64,000 bases of DNA from Halalkalibacter suaedae (GCF_017939705.1 NZ_JAGKSQ010000010.1:48413-112412); one strand, 5' to 3'. Positions 42,902-52,848 are shown, numbered from the stretch's first letter. The notes: generated by a model not told the origin, from the sequence alone. A program made the numbers and translations.

Positions 42902-45900
42902 TTGAATCGACCGCCTTTTTTCGTCTCCAAGAAAAGGATCCGAAGCGTTTCGTCAAGTTATCTAAAAGAACATACATGACTGGAACTAACAGCAATGTGA
43001 AAAACGTCGACATCATCAATCCGAAAATAATAACAACCGCCATCGGCATTTGCGACTCGGCCCCTTCACCGAAACCAAGGGCTAATGGCACCATCGCAAG
43101 TGCTGTTGTGAGTGTCGTCATTAAGATTGGACGAAGACGAGAGCGTCCTGACTCAATAATCGCTTCATAGCGATCGACGCCTTTTTCACGAAGGATATTA
43201 ATATAACTGACGAGTACGATCGCATTATTAACAACAATCCCGGCAAGCATGATGACCCCGATTAATGCCGGAACACTAAGCGGCTGACCTGTAATAAAGA
43301 GTCCACCAAACACCCCAACGACCGTTGTTGGTAAAGAGAACATAATAATAAATGGATAGATAAAGGATTCAAATTGAATCGCCATAACCATGTAGACAAG
43401 AAAGACAGAAAGAATCAATGCCATTCCAAGCTGTCCAAATGACTCAGCCATATCCTGTGCCTGGCCGCCAATGGTCATTGTATAGCCATCTGGCTTATTC
43501 ATTGCCTCGATCTGCTCTTCAACCTGAGCCATTGCTGTCCCAAGATCAACGCCCTCTAGCTCACTCGTGACACGTACTTGACGCTGCTGATTGCTTCGGT
43601 TAATCTCAGTCGGCCCCTGTACCTGCTTCAGCTCTGCAACAGAGATTAGAGGGATCTCTACCCCTTGGTTATTACGAATCATCATCGCCTCAACATCTTG
43701 AATCGTTTGACGATATTCTTCAGGCAAAATAACACGTACATCAAACTCATTTCCGCCTTCACGGTAGCGTGTCGCCACCTGCCCTGTGTAGCCAAGCGTG
43801 ATTTCATTCATAATTTGTTGCTGACTTAAGCCATACTCTGCTGCCATATCACGATCGACAACAATCTGTAGCTCAGGTCGTCCTTCAGCAATGGTGCTCT
43901 CGACATTTGTAACGCCTTCGTTCTCCTCAATCATCCACATCACCTGCTGTGAAAGATCTTCTAGAACATCAAAGTCTGGTCCACTAATATTAATCTGAAT
44001 CGGTGCACCACCACCAAGTCCAGCATCAACACCTGATACAGTAATCTCCGCACCTGGAATCGCACCGATCTCGGCCTGGAGTGCTGTGACAAATTCATCT
44101 GTTGTCATGTCTCGTTCATCAGGATCCTTTAGTTGGATCGTGTAATTCGCTTGGTTTGTACTGCTATTAAATCCTTGCGAGCTACCACCAATTGTGGCAT
44201 AGCTTGTATCAATCGTATCGCCGAAGCTCGCGATTTTTTCTGAAACCTCTGTCGCTATTGCCTCCGTTTCAGCAAGACGCGTCCCAGCCTGTGTCACAAC
44301 ACTGACTTGAACCTGTCCTTGATCGGATTCAGGAATAAACGTTGTTCCAATGAACGGATACAAAGCCAAGCTTCCACCAATTGAAAGGAGCGTAATTAAA
44401 ATCGTCGTTTTCGGCTTTCGAAGGGCCCAGTCCAACATACGATGATAGACATTTGTTACTTTTTCAACAAATTTATTAAAGCCCTTTGGTTCTTCCTCTT
44501 CCTCAACTTTGACCTTATTCAAGAGGCGAGAGGATAGCATCGGGATTAACGTTAACGAGACGACCAACGATGCAAATAACGAAAAGGCTACCGTTAGTGC
44601 GAGTGGTCGGAAAATTTCTGCAGCGAGTCCCTCTACAAAGATAATCGGTAGAAAGACGACAACACTTGTTAAAGTGGAGGCAAGCACCGCACCAGCTAGC
44701 TCCGATCCACCCTCTTTTGCTGCTTCAATCATCGTGTAGCCCTGCTGCCTTTTACTAAAGATGTTCTCGAGAATAACAATCGAGCTATCGACCATCATCC
44801 CAATCCCAAGGGCAAGCCCTCCCATTGATAGCACATTCAACGTTTCGCCAGTGAAATACATAAGCGTGAATGTTGAGATAATGGCAATTGGAATAGATAT
44901 CCCGATCACGAGCGTTGTGCGAATGCTTCGTAAAAATAACAGTAAGACCGCAATTGATAGCACACCACCAATAATCATATTATTGACAACACTTGAAATC
45001 GATTGGCGAATAAATGTCGATGTATCAATAATCACTTCCATTGAAAGGTCACTCTCTGCAAGTTCTGCCTGCATTTCTTCAACCGCTCTATACATATTAT
45101 CTGCAACCTGCACGGCATTTCCATCTGATTGCTTCATAATTGAGAGAACGACTGCTTCCTCTCCGTTCACCACTGACTTCATTGAAACATCACGGAATGT
45201 GTCCGTCACTTCCGCTACATCGGCGACTGTGATCGTTCCACCAGTTGGAAGAGCAATCGGTGTGTCCTCAATGTCTTCAATCGAGGTGAATTCTCCATTT
45301 ATCCGCAACTGTAAGTCCTGTGTACCACGTTCAAGATTTCCAGCTGATGCAGATCGATTTTCTCCACTAATGGCTTGGACAATCTGCCCACCTGACAGCC
45401 CATAAGCAGCAAGCTTAGCCTGATCCATTTGAATTTGAAGTTCTCGTGTGAGACCACCTTCAATACTAACCGAGGCTACTCCATCAACCCGTTCAAACAT
45501 TGGCTGTATTTCACTTTCAGCAATTTGCTGCAATACATCAGCCGATGCCCCTGATAGCCCAATCGACATAACAGGCATTTGCTGTGGATCAAAGCGTAAA
45601 ATCGATGGGCGACCGGCTCCTTCTGGTAAGACTCCTGCCACTTGGTCAATACGCTCACGAATCGTATTCATCGACTCATCGATGTCACGCCCCCAATCAA
45701 ACTCCATGATGACAAGTGAGGAGCTTGGCGAAGACATTGATTCGATTGACTGTATTCCTTCAATCGAACCAACTGCCGATTCTACTGGCCTTGTCACAAG
45801 CTGCTCCATTTCTTGCGGGGCTGCTCCTTGATAGGATGTTGCAATAACTGCGATAGGAACATTAATATTTGGGAACAAATCAATTGCTAAGTTTTTTAAT

Positions 45901-45983
45901 GAAATGCCACCAAGTACGAGGGCAGCAAGGACAATCATAATAACACTGACCGGGCGTTTAACCGACGTATGAACCAGTCTCAT
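42894..45983 (-). CDS. RND efflux pump (AcrB/SwrC-type)
   Basis: The 1029-residue transporter has the RND plan: one helix, a large outer loop, six helices, a second large loop and five more helices. It starts Arg-Pro-Val-Ser-Val-Ile-Met. The proton relay pair is visible in Gly-Met-Met-Val-Asp-Ser-Ser-Ile-Val. It is close in size to B. subtilis SwrC (YerP). It exports amphiphiles such as surfactants or antimicrobials with the adaptor encoded upstream; no outer-membrane partner is needed in a Gram-positive cell. The ATG at 45983 lies one base past the adaptor stop, after GGGAGG. Confidence 0.93.
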   Translation of the reverse strand: MRLVHTSVKRPVSVIMIVLAALVLGGISLKNLAIDLFPNINVPIAVIATSYQGAAPQEMEQLVTRPVESAVGSIEGIQSIESMSSPSSSLVIMEFDWGRDIDESMNTIRERIDQVAGVLPEGAGRPSILRFDPQQMPVMSIGLSGASADVLQQIAESEIQPMFERVDGVASVSIEGGLTRELQIQMDQAKLAAYGLSGGQIVQAISGENRSASAGNLERGTQDLQLRINGEFTSIEDIEDTPIALPTGGTITVADVAEVTDTFRDVSMKSVVNGEEAVVLSIMKQSDGNAVQVADNMYRAVEEMQAELAESDLSMEVIIDTSTFIRQSISSVVNNMIIGGVLSIAVLLLFLRSIRTTLVIGISIPIAIISTFTLMYFTGETLNVLSMGGLALGIGMMVDSSIVILENIFSKRQQGYTMIEAAKEGGSELAGAVLASTLTSVVVFLPIIFVEGLAAEIFRPLALTVAFSLFASLVVSLTLIPMLSSRLLNKVKVEEEEEPKGFNKFVEKVTNVYHRMLDWALRKPKTTILITLLSIGGSLALYPFIGTTFIPESDQGQVQVSVVTQAGTRLAETEAIATEVSEKIASFGDTIDTSYATIGGSSQGFNSSTNQANYTIQLKDPDERDMTTDEFVTALQAEIGAIPGAEITVSGVDAGLGGGAPIQINISGPDFDVLEDLSQQVMWMIEENEGVTNVESTIAEGRPELQIVVDRDMAAEYGLSQQQIMNEITLGYTGQVATRYREGGNEFDVRVILPEEYRQTIQDVEAMMIRNNQGVEIPLISVAELKQVQGPTEINRSNQQRQVRVTSELEGVDLGTAMAQVEEQIEAMNKPDGYTMTIGGQAQDMAESFGQLGMALILSVFLVYMVMAIQFESFIYPFIIMFSLPTTVVGVFGGLFITGQPLSVPALIGVIMLAGIVVNNAIVLVSYINILREKGVDRYEAIIESGRSRLRPILMTTLTTALAMVPLALGFGEGAESQMPMAVVIIFGLMMSTFFTLLLVPVMYVLLDNLTKRFGSFSWRRKKAVDSID

Positions 45984-45984
45984 G

Positions 45985-47340
45985 CTACACCTCCCTATTG
46001 ATGCGAACCACGGACCCATCCTCAATCAAATGCTGCCCTTTGACGATGACCTCTGCACCTACTTCGATCTCGCCACGAATGGCAGAAAGCTCACTATCAA
46101 ATCGAATCACTTCAACATCAATTTCTCTCGCTACGTCGTCTTCAACGACATAGACGAATGCACGACCTTGACCTTCAAGGATCGCTTCTGTCGGAACAAT
46201 TCGTTCGTTCTCAACAAGCACTTCCTCGGTAAAAATGGTTGCTACCATCCCCTGACGAATCGCTTCATCTGGGCTCGCTAATTCAACCTCAACCGGGAAT
46301 AGACGCGTCTCACCAACAGATGAGGCAATATAACTGACTACCCCTGTCTGTGTTCCAGAAACACTACTTACTTCAACGTCAACTTCCTGTCCCTCGTTAA
46401 AATAAGCAAGCTGATCTGCCGTGACATTAACCGAAACAGTTGCTGTATCTAATGAAATGATCTGAGCAAATGGTGCCTGCTGTGAGACGATATCACCAAC
46501 TTCACCTTCAACGGCAAGTAGCTCCCCGCTCACATCTGCTCGAATAACCGCATCATCTAAACGCTCTCGTGAACGCTCGACCGCCTTTTCCGCTTGCTCC
46601 ACCATCCGCTTCGCATCCTGAATGGCGAGATCTGCATCCGTTGTAGACGCCTCAGCTAGCTCGACGCCTTTCTTCGCTTGTTCGACCGTCGCTTCAATTG
46701 AAGACAGGCTCTGCCCTGCACCAGCCATTGAGCCACTGCCCTGCTGCGAGGCAAGCAAGCTTTGAAGAAGCTGCTCCGCCTGCTTGACCTGTTCCTCAGA
46801 TGCTCCACCCTCTGCAAGTGAACGAGTGAGTTGATCAACCGTTTGCTGTGCTTCCTTTATTTGCTGCTCAATTGCCTTTTGCTGGGATGATTGCGCTGAC
46901 TTCGCATCCATCAGCCCTTGTCGTGCCTGATTAAGAGACGCCTCGGCCTGACTAACATTCGCCTGAGCCTGTGTCTTACCATTTTCCGCTCGCTTCAAGC
47001 CATTACGAGCCTGAGCAAGCTGAGCCTCATCCGCTTCAAGCTGCAGCCTAAGATCCTGATCATTGACCTTCGCTAGCACCTGTCCCTCTTCAACCGTATC
47101 TCCCTTTTTCACATTAACTTCAACAAGTTCACCAGGAATTTTAGGAATAATAGCAGACTGCCCTCCCGCTTGAACCTGTCCGATAAATCGATTAGAACCG
47201 AGTAAACTACCTTCATATACTTCTTCAACCGCAACCGCTGTCACCTGAGGCTCAACCTCAGTCTCCGCCTCATTCCCACAGGCAACAAGCGTCAAAGCCG
47301 AAAACATAACGACCCCAAGTGCCGTAATACGCTTTTTCAT
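45985..47340 (-). CDS. Lipoprotein periplasmic-adaptor (HlyD/MFP) of the RND pump
   Basis: The 451-residue lipoprotein has its lipobox at Leu-Val-Ala-Cys (about 18-21). A biotinyl-lipoyl half-motif follows, then a long Ala/Gln/Glu-rich coiled coil (about 75-265). The second half-motif and beta-barrel domains come last. The long coil is typical of MFP/HlyD adaptors. It should dock on the RND pump outside the membrane. It is first in the three-gene adaptor-pump-repressor operon. Confidence 0.92.
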   Translation of the reverse strand: MKKRITALGVVMFSALTLVACGNEAETEVEPQVTAVAVEEVYEGSLLGSNRFIGQVQAGGQSAIIPKIPGELVEVNVKKGDTVEEGQVLAKVNDQDLRLQLEADEAQLAQARNGLKRAENGKTQAQANVSQAEASLNQARQGLMDAKSAQSSQQKAIEQQIKEAQQTVDQLTRSLAEGGASEEQVKQAEQLLQSLLASQQGSGSMAGAGQSLSSIEATVEQAKKGVELAEASTTDADLAIQDAKRMVEQAEKAVERSRERLDDAVIRADVSGELLAVEGEVGDIVSQQAPFAQIISLDTATVSVNVTADQLAYFNEGQEVDVEVSSVSGTQTGVVSYIASSVGETRLFPVEVELASPDEAIRQGMVATIFTEEVLVENERIVPTEAILEGQGRAFVYVVEDDVAREIDVEVIRFDSELSAIRGEIEVGAEVIVKGQHLIEDGSVVRINREV

Positions 47341-47402
47341 CCATTCTCCACTCCTTATTCTCTATTACTATTTATTCTTCTTTCTTTATTCATAAAATAT
47401 CC

Positions 47403-47418
47403 GACCGACCGGTCAGTT
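47403..47418 (-). promoter_or_regulatory. Probable TetR operator
   Basis: GACCGACCGGTCAGTT is an imperfect 16-base palindrome around a perfect GACCGGTC core, 63 bases upstream of the adaptor start. TetR-family repressors of drug-efflux operons often bind GACCGxCCGGTC-type sites. The match to this repressor is inferred from its place. Confidence 0.6.
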
Positions 47419-47490
47419 CTGTATCTTATTTGATTGTATGTAATCCAAGCCCATAGGTCAATCTAAATGTACTGGAATAAGTCACCAGAG

Positions 47491-47531
47491 AAAAAAGCCC
47501 ACTATGAGAGGATCTCACAGCAGGCTTTTAG
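47491..47531 (-). terminator. Terminator of the acidic lipoprotein gene
   Basis: On the minus strand AAAGCC and TGAGA pair with their complements around TCC, with a run of six T after. It lies 7 bases past the stop. Confidence 0.65.
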
Positions 47532-47537
47532 TTGCTA

Positions 47538-47798
47538 TTATTCGTCTTCTTCAACAGGCTCTTCAGCTAACTCGTCACCTGTATCTTCACCTTCGATATC
47601 AACATCCTCAAGTAACTCATCGCCTTCACCCATTTCTACATCCTCTTCACCTGCAAGTGGCTCATCCATCGGAACTTCCTCAATCTCTTCCGTTCCAACT
47701 GGCTCTTCGATTTCAACCTCTTCCTCCACTTCACCACAAGCTGTCATAAGTGTTGCTGATAAAGCTACAGTTGCTATTGTTAATAAGAATTTTTTCAT
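47538..47798 (-). CDS. Small acidic lipoprotein
   Basis: The 86-residue protein has a signal peptide and lipobox (Met-Thr-Ala-Cys). The mature part is almost wholly Glu, Asp, Val, Gly and Pro. The start at 47798 follows GGAGG; an in-frame ATG at 47813 lies upstream of that site. Such highly acidic surface proteins fit an alkaliphile or halophile, where they may hold cations near the wall. No family recognised. Confidence 0.65.
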   Translation of the reverse strand: MKKFLLTIATVALSATLMTACGEVEEEVEIEEPVGTEEIEEVPMDEPLAGEEDVEMGEGDELLEDVDIEGEDTGDELAEEPVEEDE

Positions 47799-47892
47799 TA
47801 AGAAAACCTCCATGTTGTTGAGTTATTTAGGCTTACATGATGTTAGTCTTTGCTTGTGTTGGGGAGATTATTCTTTTGGTGAGTGGAGGGTG

Positions 47893-48280
47893 GAGTTTTG
47901 GGTGGGTTTTGGGTGTTTGATGGTGGCTTTTTGGTCATATAGGGGTTGGGAGGTTTGAATCTTGTGTAGAACGGCGGATATGGGTGGTTATGAGCGCGAG
48001 TGGTGGAGTTATGAGCGGGAATGGTGGTTTTATGAGCGGAATTGAGGGAGTTATGAGCCTGGAGTCGATCATGGTGTTGACGTTTAGTTGTGGCTGGGTT
48101 GAGGTGGTTTGATTTTGGGTGGTTTTGGGTGTTTGATGGTGGCTCTTTGGTCATATAGGGGGTTGGGAGGTTTGAATTTTGTGTAGGGAGCTGCGGATAT
48201 GGGTGGTTATGAGCGGGGTGGGCTGGATTATGAGCGGGATTGATCATTTTATGAGCGGGATCGGTGGAGTTATGAGCCTG
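47893..48280 (+). repeat. TTATGAGC array A: two tandem units of about 219 bp
   Basis: Two direct copies each hold a GT-rich lead (GGGTGTTTGATGGTGGCT and a GGTCATATAG box) and then four ATGAGC motifs at exact 21-base steps. The motifs start at 47990, 48011, 48032, 48053 and at 48209, 48230, 48251, 48272. The 15 bases between motifs vary in sequence but not in length. Because 21 is a multiple of three, long open frames appear on both strands; I do not count these as genes. The last motif overlaps the stop codon of the NERD gene. Confidence 0.85.
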
Positions 48281-49244
48281 GGTTGATCAGATGTAACTTG
48301 TAGCTACTCCCTCTTTTCTCACCTATCTTTTCTAATTGAAGAGAGCCTAATAATTTTGAAGTAACACTACGTGATTCAATGTCTAGAAAATGACGTGCTT
48401 GTTCATTTGTAATTGCGGGACCGAAAAGTAAGTAAGAATCATTTAATGTTGAACGATAGGCATGTGGATCGGGCTCTAAGCAAGCAGGACAAAACCAAAT
48501 TCCCTTCTTACGAGGTAGTGGCAGACGATTGCAAATAGGACAGTGGACTCCTGTCTGCAGTTCACAGGCTGCAATTTTATATTGTTCTAATACTGAAAAA
48601 TCGGATGATGTATGTTGTTTGATTAGTACTTTCGCCAAGCGGGTGATATCTTTTTTTGAAAAGATAGGCTCTTGATTTAGATTTGTGAAGTCATTAATTT
48701 TATCGAGAAGGCATTCAGCATGAATTACTTTATTGTGGACGTCATTTGTATTTGCTTTGAGGACAGCGGAGGGATGTGTACTTACAACTAAACCGAAAAT
48801 AGGTATCTTAGGGAATTTGTTAACTAGCAACCAGTGCTGCAGGCGTTGGTGCTGTACACGGAGTTGAATTAGAGGATTCAAAAACTTCTCTTCTTCTCCT
48901 CCTTTTGTTCGGATGAGTTGATTGAATTTCTGATCAAAGAAAAGAGTGCCGGAGATGTGCTTCACCTCGAGGATTAGAAGAAAATGTGGTGTGATGATGA
49001 GGGTATCTAATTGAAAATAGCTGTCTTCAGCGTGTCTGATTCTAAGATCGTGGAGAATGTCGTGGGTTGATGGAGAGAGCTCTTTCAGGTAGTAATCAAG
49101 TGACTGCTCCCCTCGTAATCCTGCCTTTCTTATGTTCCAGTCCTTTTCAATCAATGGTCTCTGACTATGATTGAACGGTAATCGGCGGAGTAATGCTTCT
49201 AATTTTAGTATTTTTAATGGGATATCTCTTTGTTTTTTGATCAT
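48270..49244 (-). CDS. NERD-domain protein with C-terminal zinc ribbon
   Basis: The 324-residue protein has the nuclease-related NERD domain (about 40-150). The region Gln-Leu-Asp-Thr-Leu-Ile-Ile, then Leu-Glu-Val-Lys-His, gives the Asp and Glu-x-Lys of the restriction-nuclease fold. A zinc ribbon (Cys-Pro-Ile-Cys, then Cys-Pro-Ala-Cys, about 225-250) and a basic helical tail follow. It is predicted to bind or cut DNA; targets are unknown. GAGAGGTG supports the start at 49244. TTATGAGC arrays flank it on both sides, and its Gly-Ser-stop ending is read from the reverse complement of TTATGAGCC. Confidence 0.85.
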   Translation of the reverse strand: MIKKQRDIPLKILKLEALLRRLPFNHSQRPLIEKDWNIRKAGLRGEQSLDYYLKELSPSTHDILHDLRIRHAEDSYFQLDTLIITPHFLLILEVKHISGTLFFDQKFNQLIRTKGGEEEKFLNPLIQLRVQHQRLQHWLLVNKFPKIPIFGLVVSTHPSAVLKANTNDVHNKVIHAECLLDKINDFTNLNQEPIFSKKDITRLAKVLIKQHTSSDFSVLEQYKIAACELQTGVHCPICNRLPLPRKKGIWFCPACLEPDPHAYRSTLNDSYLLFGPAITNEQARHFLDIESRSVTSKLLGSLQLEKIGEKRGSSYKLHLINPGS

Positions 49245-49326
49245 TTCATCACCTCTCATTTGTTATGGTTATGGTTTTCTTGATGTAGGGGCTGTTTCCC
49301 TGCTTGGTTATCTCTATTTTTTTGGA

Positions 49327-49420
49327 GTTATGAGCTGATTGTGTGGCTTTATGAGCCTGGGTAGCTATTTTATAAGCCTGAGCTACAGCTTTATGAGCGA
49401 AATAAGCCACATTATGAGCG
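49327..49420 (+). repeat. TTATGAGC array B0, five motifs
   Basis: Motif starts are 49330, 49351, 49372 (a variant, ATAAGC), 49393 and 49414, each exactly 21 bases apart. The array lies about 85 bases upstream of the NERD gene start. Confidence 0.85.
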
Positions 49421-49439
49421 GTACCCCTTTTGGTTGGAT

Positions 49440-50640
49440 CTTCATTCATTATTTACTTCTGAAATGTAATTTAACTTCCAGCCAATTTATTAGCTATTTC
49501 GCAGAGGCAAACACCTTTTCAGCAAAATGCAGCTGTTGATCAAGGGTATGGCTCGCTTTATGAGCGGAATGCCTGACTTTATGAGCCGAATTCTTTGTTT
49601 TATGAACGGCATCCGCATCTTTATGAGCGAGATTGACCACATTATGAGCCGAACCCCATGGCTGGCCTTTAATTCACTATGCACTTCTGAAATGATCTTT
49701 ATTAATCTAACTTCCAGCCAATTTACCTGCTTTTTCACAGAGGCAAACATTTTTCAGCAGAATGCAGCTGTTGATCAAGGGTATGGCTCGCTTTATGAGC
49801 GGAATTTCTGACTTTATGAGCCTGATTCGTTGTTTTATGAGCGGCATTCGCATCTTTATGAGCGAGATTGACCACATTATGAGCCGCACCCTTTGGCTGG
49901 CCTTTAATTCAATATGCACTTCTGAAATGACCTTTATTAATCTAACTTCCAGCCAATTTACCAGCTATTTCACAGAAGCAAACACCTTTTCAGCAGAATG
50001 CAGCTGTTGATCAAGGCTATGGCTCGCTTTATGAGCGGAATGCCTGACTTTATGAGCCGGATGCACGGTTTTATGATCGGAATCAGCATCTTTATGAGCG
50101 AGATTGACCACATTATGAGGCGCACCCCTTTGGCTGGATTTTAATTCATTATGTACTTCTGAAATGATCTTTATTAATTTAACTTCCAGCCAATTTACCA
50201 GTTATTTTCGCAGAGGCAAACACTTTTCTAGCAGAATGCAGCTGTTGATCAAGGATATGGCTCGCTTTATGAGCGGAATTTCTGACTTTATGAACCAGAT
50301 GCACGGTTTTATGATCGGAATTAGCATCTTTATGAGCGAGATTGACCACATTATGAGCCGCACCCCTATGGCTGGCCTTTAATTCACTATGCACTTCTGA
50401 AATGACCTTAATTAATCTAACTTCCAGCCAATTTACCAGCTATTTCGCAGAAGCAAACACTTTTTCAGCAGAATGCAGCTGTTGATCAAGGATATGGCCC
50501 GCTTTATGAGCGGAATGCATGACTTTATGAGCCGGATTCGTTGTTTTATGAGCGGCATCCGCATCTTTATGAGCGAGATTGATAACATTATGAGCCGCAC
50601 CCCCTCGGCTGGACATTAATTCACTATGCACTTACCTAAA
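49440..50640 (+). repeat. TTATGAGC array B: five tandem units of about 236 bp
   Basis: Each unit has about 145 bases of conserved sequence (including CTTCCAGCCAATTTA and CAGCTGTTGATCAAGG) and then five motifs 21 bases apart. First motifs of the units start at 49560, 49795, 50031, 50269 and 50506. Within a unit the five motifs have different spacers, yet the spacer at a given place is nearly the same in all units. The whole unit was therefore duplicated. A few motifs have changed (ATGAAC, ATGATC, ATGAGG), but the spacing never does. No gene is convincing in this 1.4-kb stretch. Confidence 0.9.
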
Positions 50641-50659
50641 CTATGCCCTCACCACACCA

Positions 50660-50688
50660 AAAACACCCCTATCATCAGATAGAGGTGC
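50660..50688 (-). terminator. Terminator of the PAS-GGDEF-EAL gene
   Basis: On the minus strand CACCTCTATC pairs with GATAGGGGTG (one G-T pair), followed by TTTTT. It begins about 10 bases past the stop. Confidence 0.7.
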
Positions 50689-50696
50689 TCATTCAC

Positions 50697-52382
50697 TTAT
50701 AATTCTCTCATCATTTTCTCGCAGTCGTCTGAGGGGACGGGTTTGCTGAAGTAGAAGCCTTGGGCGCGGTGGCAGCCTTCGCTTCTGATGAGTTCGAGTT
50801 GCTTTTCGGTTTCAACGCCTTCGCAGATGACGGAGACGCCTAGGGTTTTGGCCATTTCAATGATGAATTTGACGATAGCATCATTGGCTTTTGATGCTTG
50901 GCCTCGGACGAATGATTGATCAATTTTCAATGTGTCGATTGGGAACAGATTAAGCTGGCTTAGTGAAGAATAGCCTGTCCCAAAGTCATCGAGCGAGACA
51001 TGAATGCCTTGCTTCTTTAAGCTTTGGAGCTTTTCTCGAATGTCTTTCGCTTGGAGAATCGCGGTTTTTTCGGTAATTTCCAAGCAAAGATATGCTGGTT
51101 CGAGCTGTGATTTTGTTAATGCTTTTTCAATGCGGGCGATGAAGTCCTTCCGCTTGAAGAAGTCCTTGGACACATTCACTGAAACAATCAATTCATTGAA
51201 GCCACTGTCATGCCACTTCTTGCCTTGCATGCATGCCTCATTTAAGACCCATTCGTCCATATCAGCTAAGAGACCGATTTCTTCAGCAAGTGTAAGGAAA
51301 ATCGCTGGTGACAGCACACCATCTACTGGATGATTCCATCTCACTAATGCCTCGACACCAAACGGTTTCCCGTTTTCAACGTCAACCTGGAGCTGATAGA
51401 AGACTTCTAGCTCTTTTTTCTTCAATGCTTGAATGAGTGCACTTTCTAATGAAAGCTTCTGGGCGGTGCGGGCATTCATTGCTGGCTCGTACACTTGGAA
51501 GTTATTACGTCCGTCTTCCTTTGTTCGGTACATCGCACTATCTGCATTTTTCAAAAGGGTATCCACGTCCTGGCCGTGTTCTGGGTAGTAGCTGACACCG
51601 ATGCTCACTGACATGAAAAATTGATGCTCCTTGATCTTGAATGAAGACTCTTCAAAGGCATCAAATAGACTACTGATTAATACATTGGCATGCTCATCAG
51701 ATGTATTTCCGATGCAAATGGTGAACTCATCACCACCGAAACGACTGACCGTACCGTGATCACTAATCACGCTCTGTATCCGCTCACCGATCTGAATTAA
51801 TAGTTCATCGCCAACATCGTGGCCGTAGGAGTCATTAATTTTCTTGAAACGGTCGACATCAAGAAACAGAACCGCCACTTTCCTGTCGTCACGATTCGCA
51901 TTTGCTATTGCTTGCTGGAGTGATTCTTTAAAGTTCAGGCGATTTGGGAGGTTTGTCAGCTCATCATGATATGCCAACTCTCTCATCTTCTCTTCCTGAC
52001 GCTTACGTTCAGTGCTATCCCTGATGATTGCGATGAAATAGCATTCTCCATCTATGTCATTAATCGAAGTTATCGTAAGATCTGACCAGAAGTCTTCGCC
52101 ATTCTTTCGCTTGTTGAGAAGCTCCCCTGTCCAAGAGCCTTCTAATAGAACGGTTTCGTATACCTTTTCATACACATCGGGAGCTGTTTGTGCGGACTTA
52201 AGGATATGGGGGTTTTGCCCCTCAACTTCACTCATTGTAAAGCCCGTCATTCTCTCAAAGGCTGGATTTACAGCAACAATTTCACACTTTGTATTGGTCA
52301 TCATTAACCCGTCATTCATGTGGTTAAAAAGCGTTTCAACGTTTTTTTCATTTTCTACAAAACGCGTAATAGCTGCATTCAT
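50697..52382 (-). CDS. PAS-GGDEF-EAL c-di-GMP protein
   Basis: The 561-residue cytoplasmic protein has one PAS domain (about 15-125), a GGDEF domain with an intact Gly-Gly-Asp-Glu-Phe (216-220), and an EAL domain with Glu344-Ala-Leu346 and Asp-Asp-Phe-Gly-Thr-Gly-Tyr-Ser. Both diguanylate cyclase and phosphodiesterase activity are possible, and the PAS domain may decide which prevails. It lies next to fabZ and the flagellar genes but is not clearly in an operon with them. Confidence 0.92.
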   Translation of the reverse strand: MNAAITRFVENEKNVETLFNHMNDGLMMTNTKCEIVAVNPAFERMTGFTMSEVEGQNPHILKSAQTAPDVYEKVYETVLLEGSWTGELLNKRKNGEDFWSDLTITSINDIDGECYFIAIIRDSTERKRQEEKMRELAYHDELTNLPNRLNFKESLQQAIANANRDDRKVAVLFLDVDRFKKINDSYGHDVGDELLIQIGERIQSVISDHGTVSRFGGDEFTICIGNTSDEHANVLISSLFDAFEESSFKIKEHQFFMSVSIGVSYYPEHGQDVDTLLKNADSAMYRTKEDGRNNFQVYEPAMNARTAQKLSLESALIQALKKKELEVFYQLQVDVENGKPFGVEALVRWNHPVDGVLSPAIFLTLAEEIGLLADMDEWVLNEACMQGKKWHDSGFNELIVSVNVSKDFFKRKDFIARIEKALTKSQLEPAYLCLEITEKTAILQAKDIREKLQSLKKQGIHVSLDDFGTGYSSLSQLNLFPIDTLKIDQSFVRGQASKANDAIVKFIIEMAKTLGVSVICEGVETEKQLELIRSEGCHRAQGFYFSKPVPSDDCEKMMREL

Positions 52383-52413
52383 TCCCAGGCCTCTCTTTCT
52401 TATGTCTAAACGT

Positions 52414-52848
52414 CTATTTTTGTATGGCGAAGGTCATGTCTAATTCTGCAGCTATTTCTCCATCAACTGTTGCAACAGCATGTCCCTTTCCGATTGGGCC
52501 TTTCATGCGAGTAATCTCGACTTCAAGTCGAAGCTGGTCTCCAGGCTTAACTTGCTTTTTGAAACGACAATTATCAATCCCAGCAAACATTGCAAGCTTG
52601 CCTTTGTTTGCTTCGAGCTTTAGGATTGCTACAGCTCCAACTTGAGCTAACGCTTCAACAATTAGTACTCCAGGCATGACTGGGTAATCTGGAAAATGTC
52701 CATTAAAAAATTCTTCATTCACCGTTACATTTTTGATACCAACAGCTCGTTTGCCTTCTTCAAGCTCTTCAATACGGTCAATTAGTAAAAAAGGATAGCG
52801 GTGTGGAATAACTTCTTTAATCTCTTCAATTGTTAGCAAAACATTCAT
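52414..52848 (-). CDS. fabZ: 3-hydroxyacyl-ACP dehydratase FabZ
   Basis: The 144-residue hotdog-fold enzyme removes water from 3-hydroxyacyl-ACP in type II fatty acid synthesis. The catalytic His stands in Gly-His-Phe-Pro-x-x-Pro-Val-Met-Pro-Gly-Val and the Glu in [14 protein letters not shown] is the family start. Length is normal. Its place downstream of the flh and mbl genes matches B. subtilis. Confidence 0.97.
   Translation of the reverse strand: MNVLLTIEEIKEVIPHRYPFLLIDRIEELEEGKRAVGIKNVTVNEEFFNGHFPDYPVMPGVLIVEALAQVGAVAILKLEANKGKLAMFAGIDNCRFKKQVKPGDQLRLEVEITRMKGPIGKGHAVATVDGEIAAELDMTFAIQK

Noticed and set aside
45448..45831. Long frames opposite the RND pump gene
   Set aside because: They are antisense to a clear family member and have no motifs or ribosome sites.
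47843..48247. 134-codon minus-strand frame rich in Pro, Asn, His and Thr
   Set aside because: It runs straight through array A and its duplicated lead, has no ribosome site and its residues follow from the repeat.
49527..50382. Several open frames of 60-94 codons with Met-Ser-x-Ile-type heptads, and His-rich frames on the other strand
   Set aside because: They arise because the 21-base step of the TTATGAGC arrays is a multiple of three. They lack ribosome sites, and frames open on both strands at once are better explained by the repeat.
49327..50640. CRISPR array
   Set aside because: The conserved part is only about 9 bases, the step is 21 bases, spacers are repeated between units and no cas gene is near.
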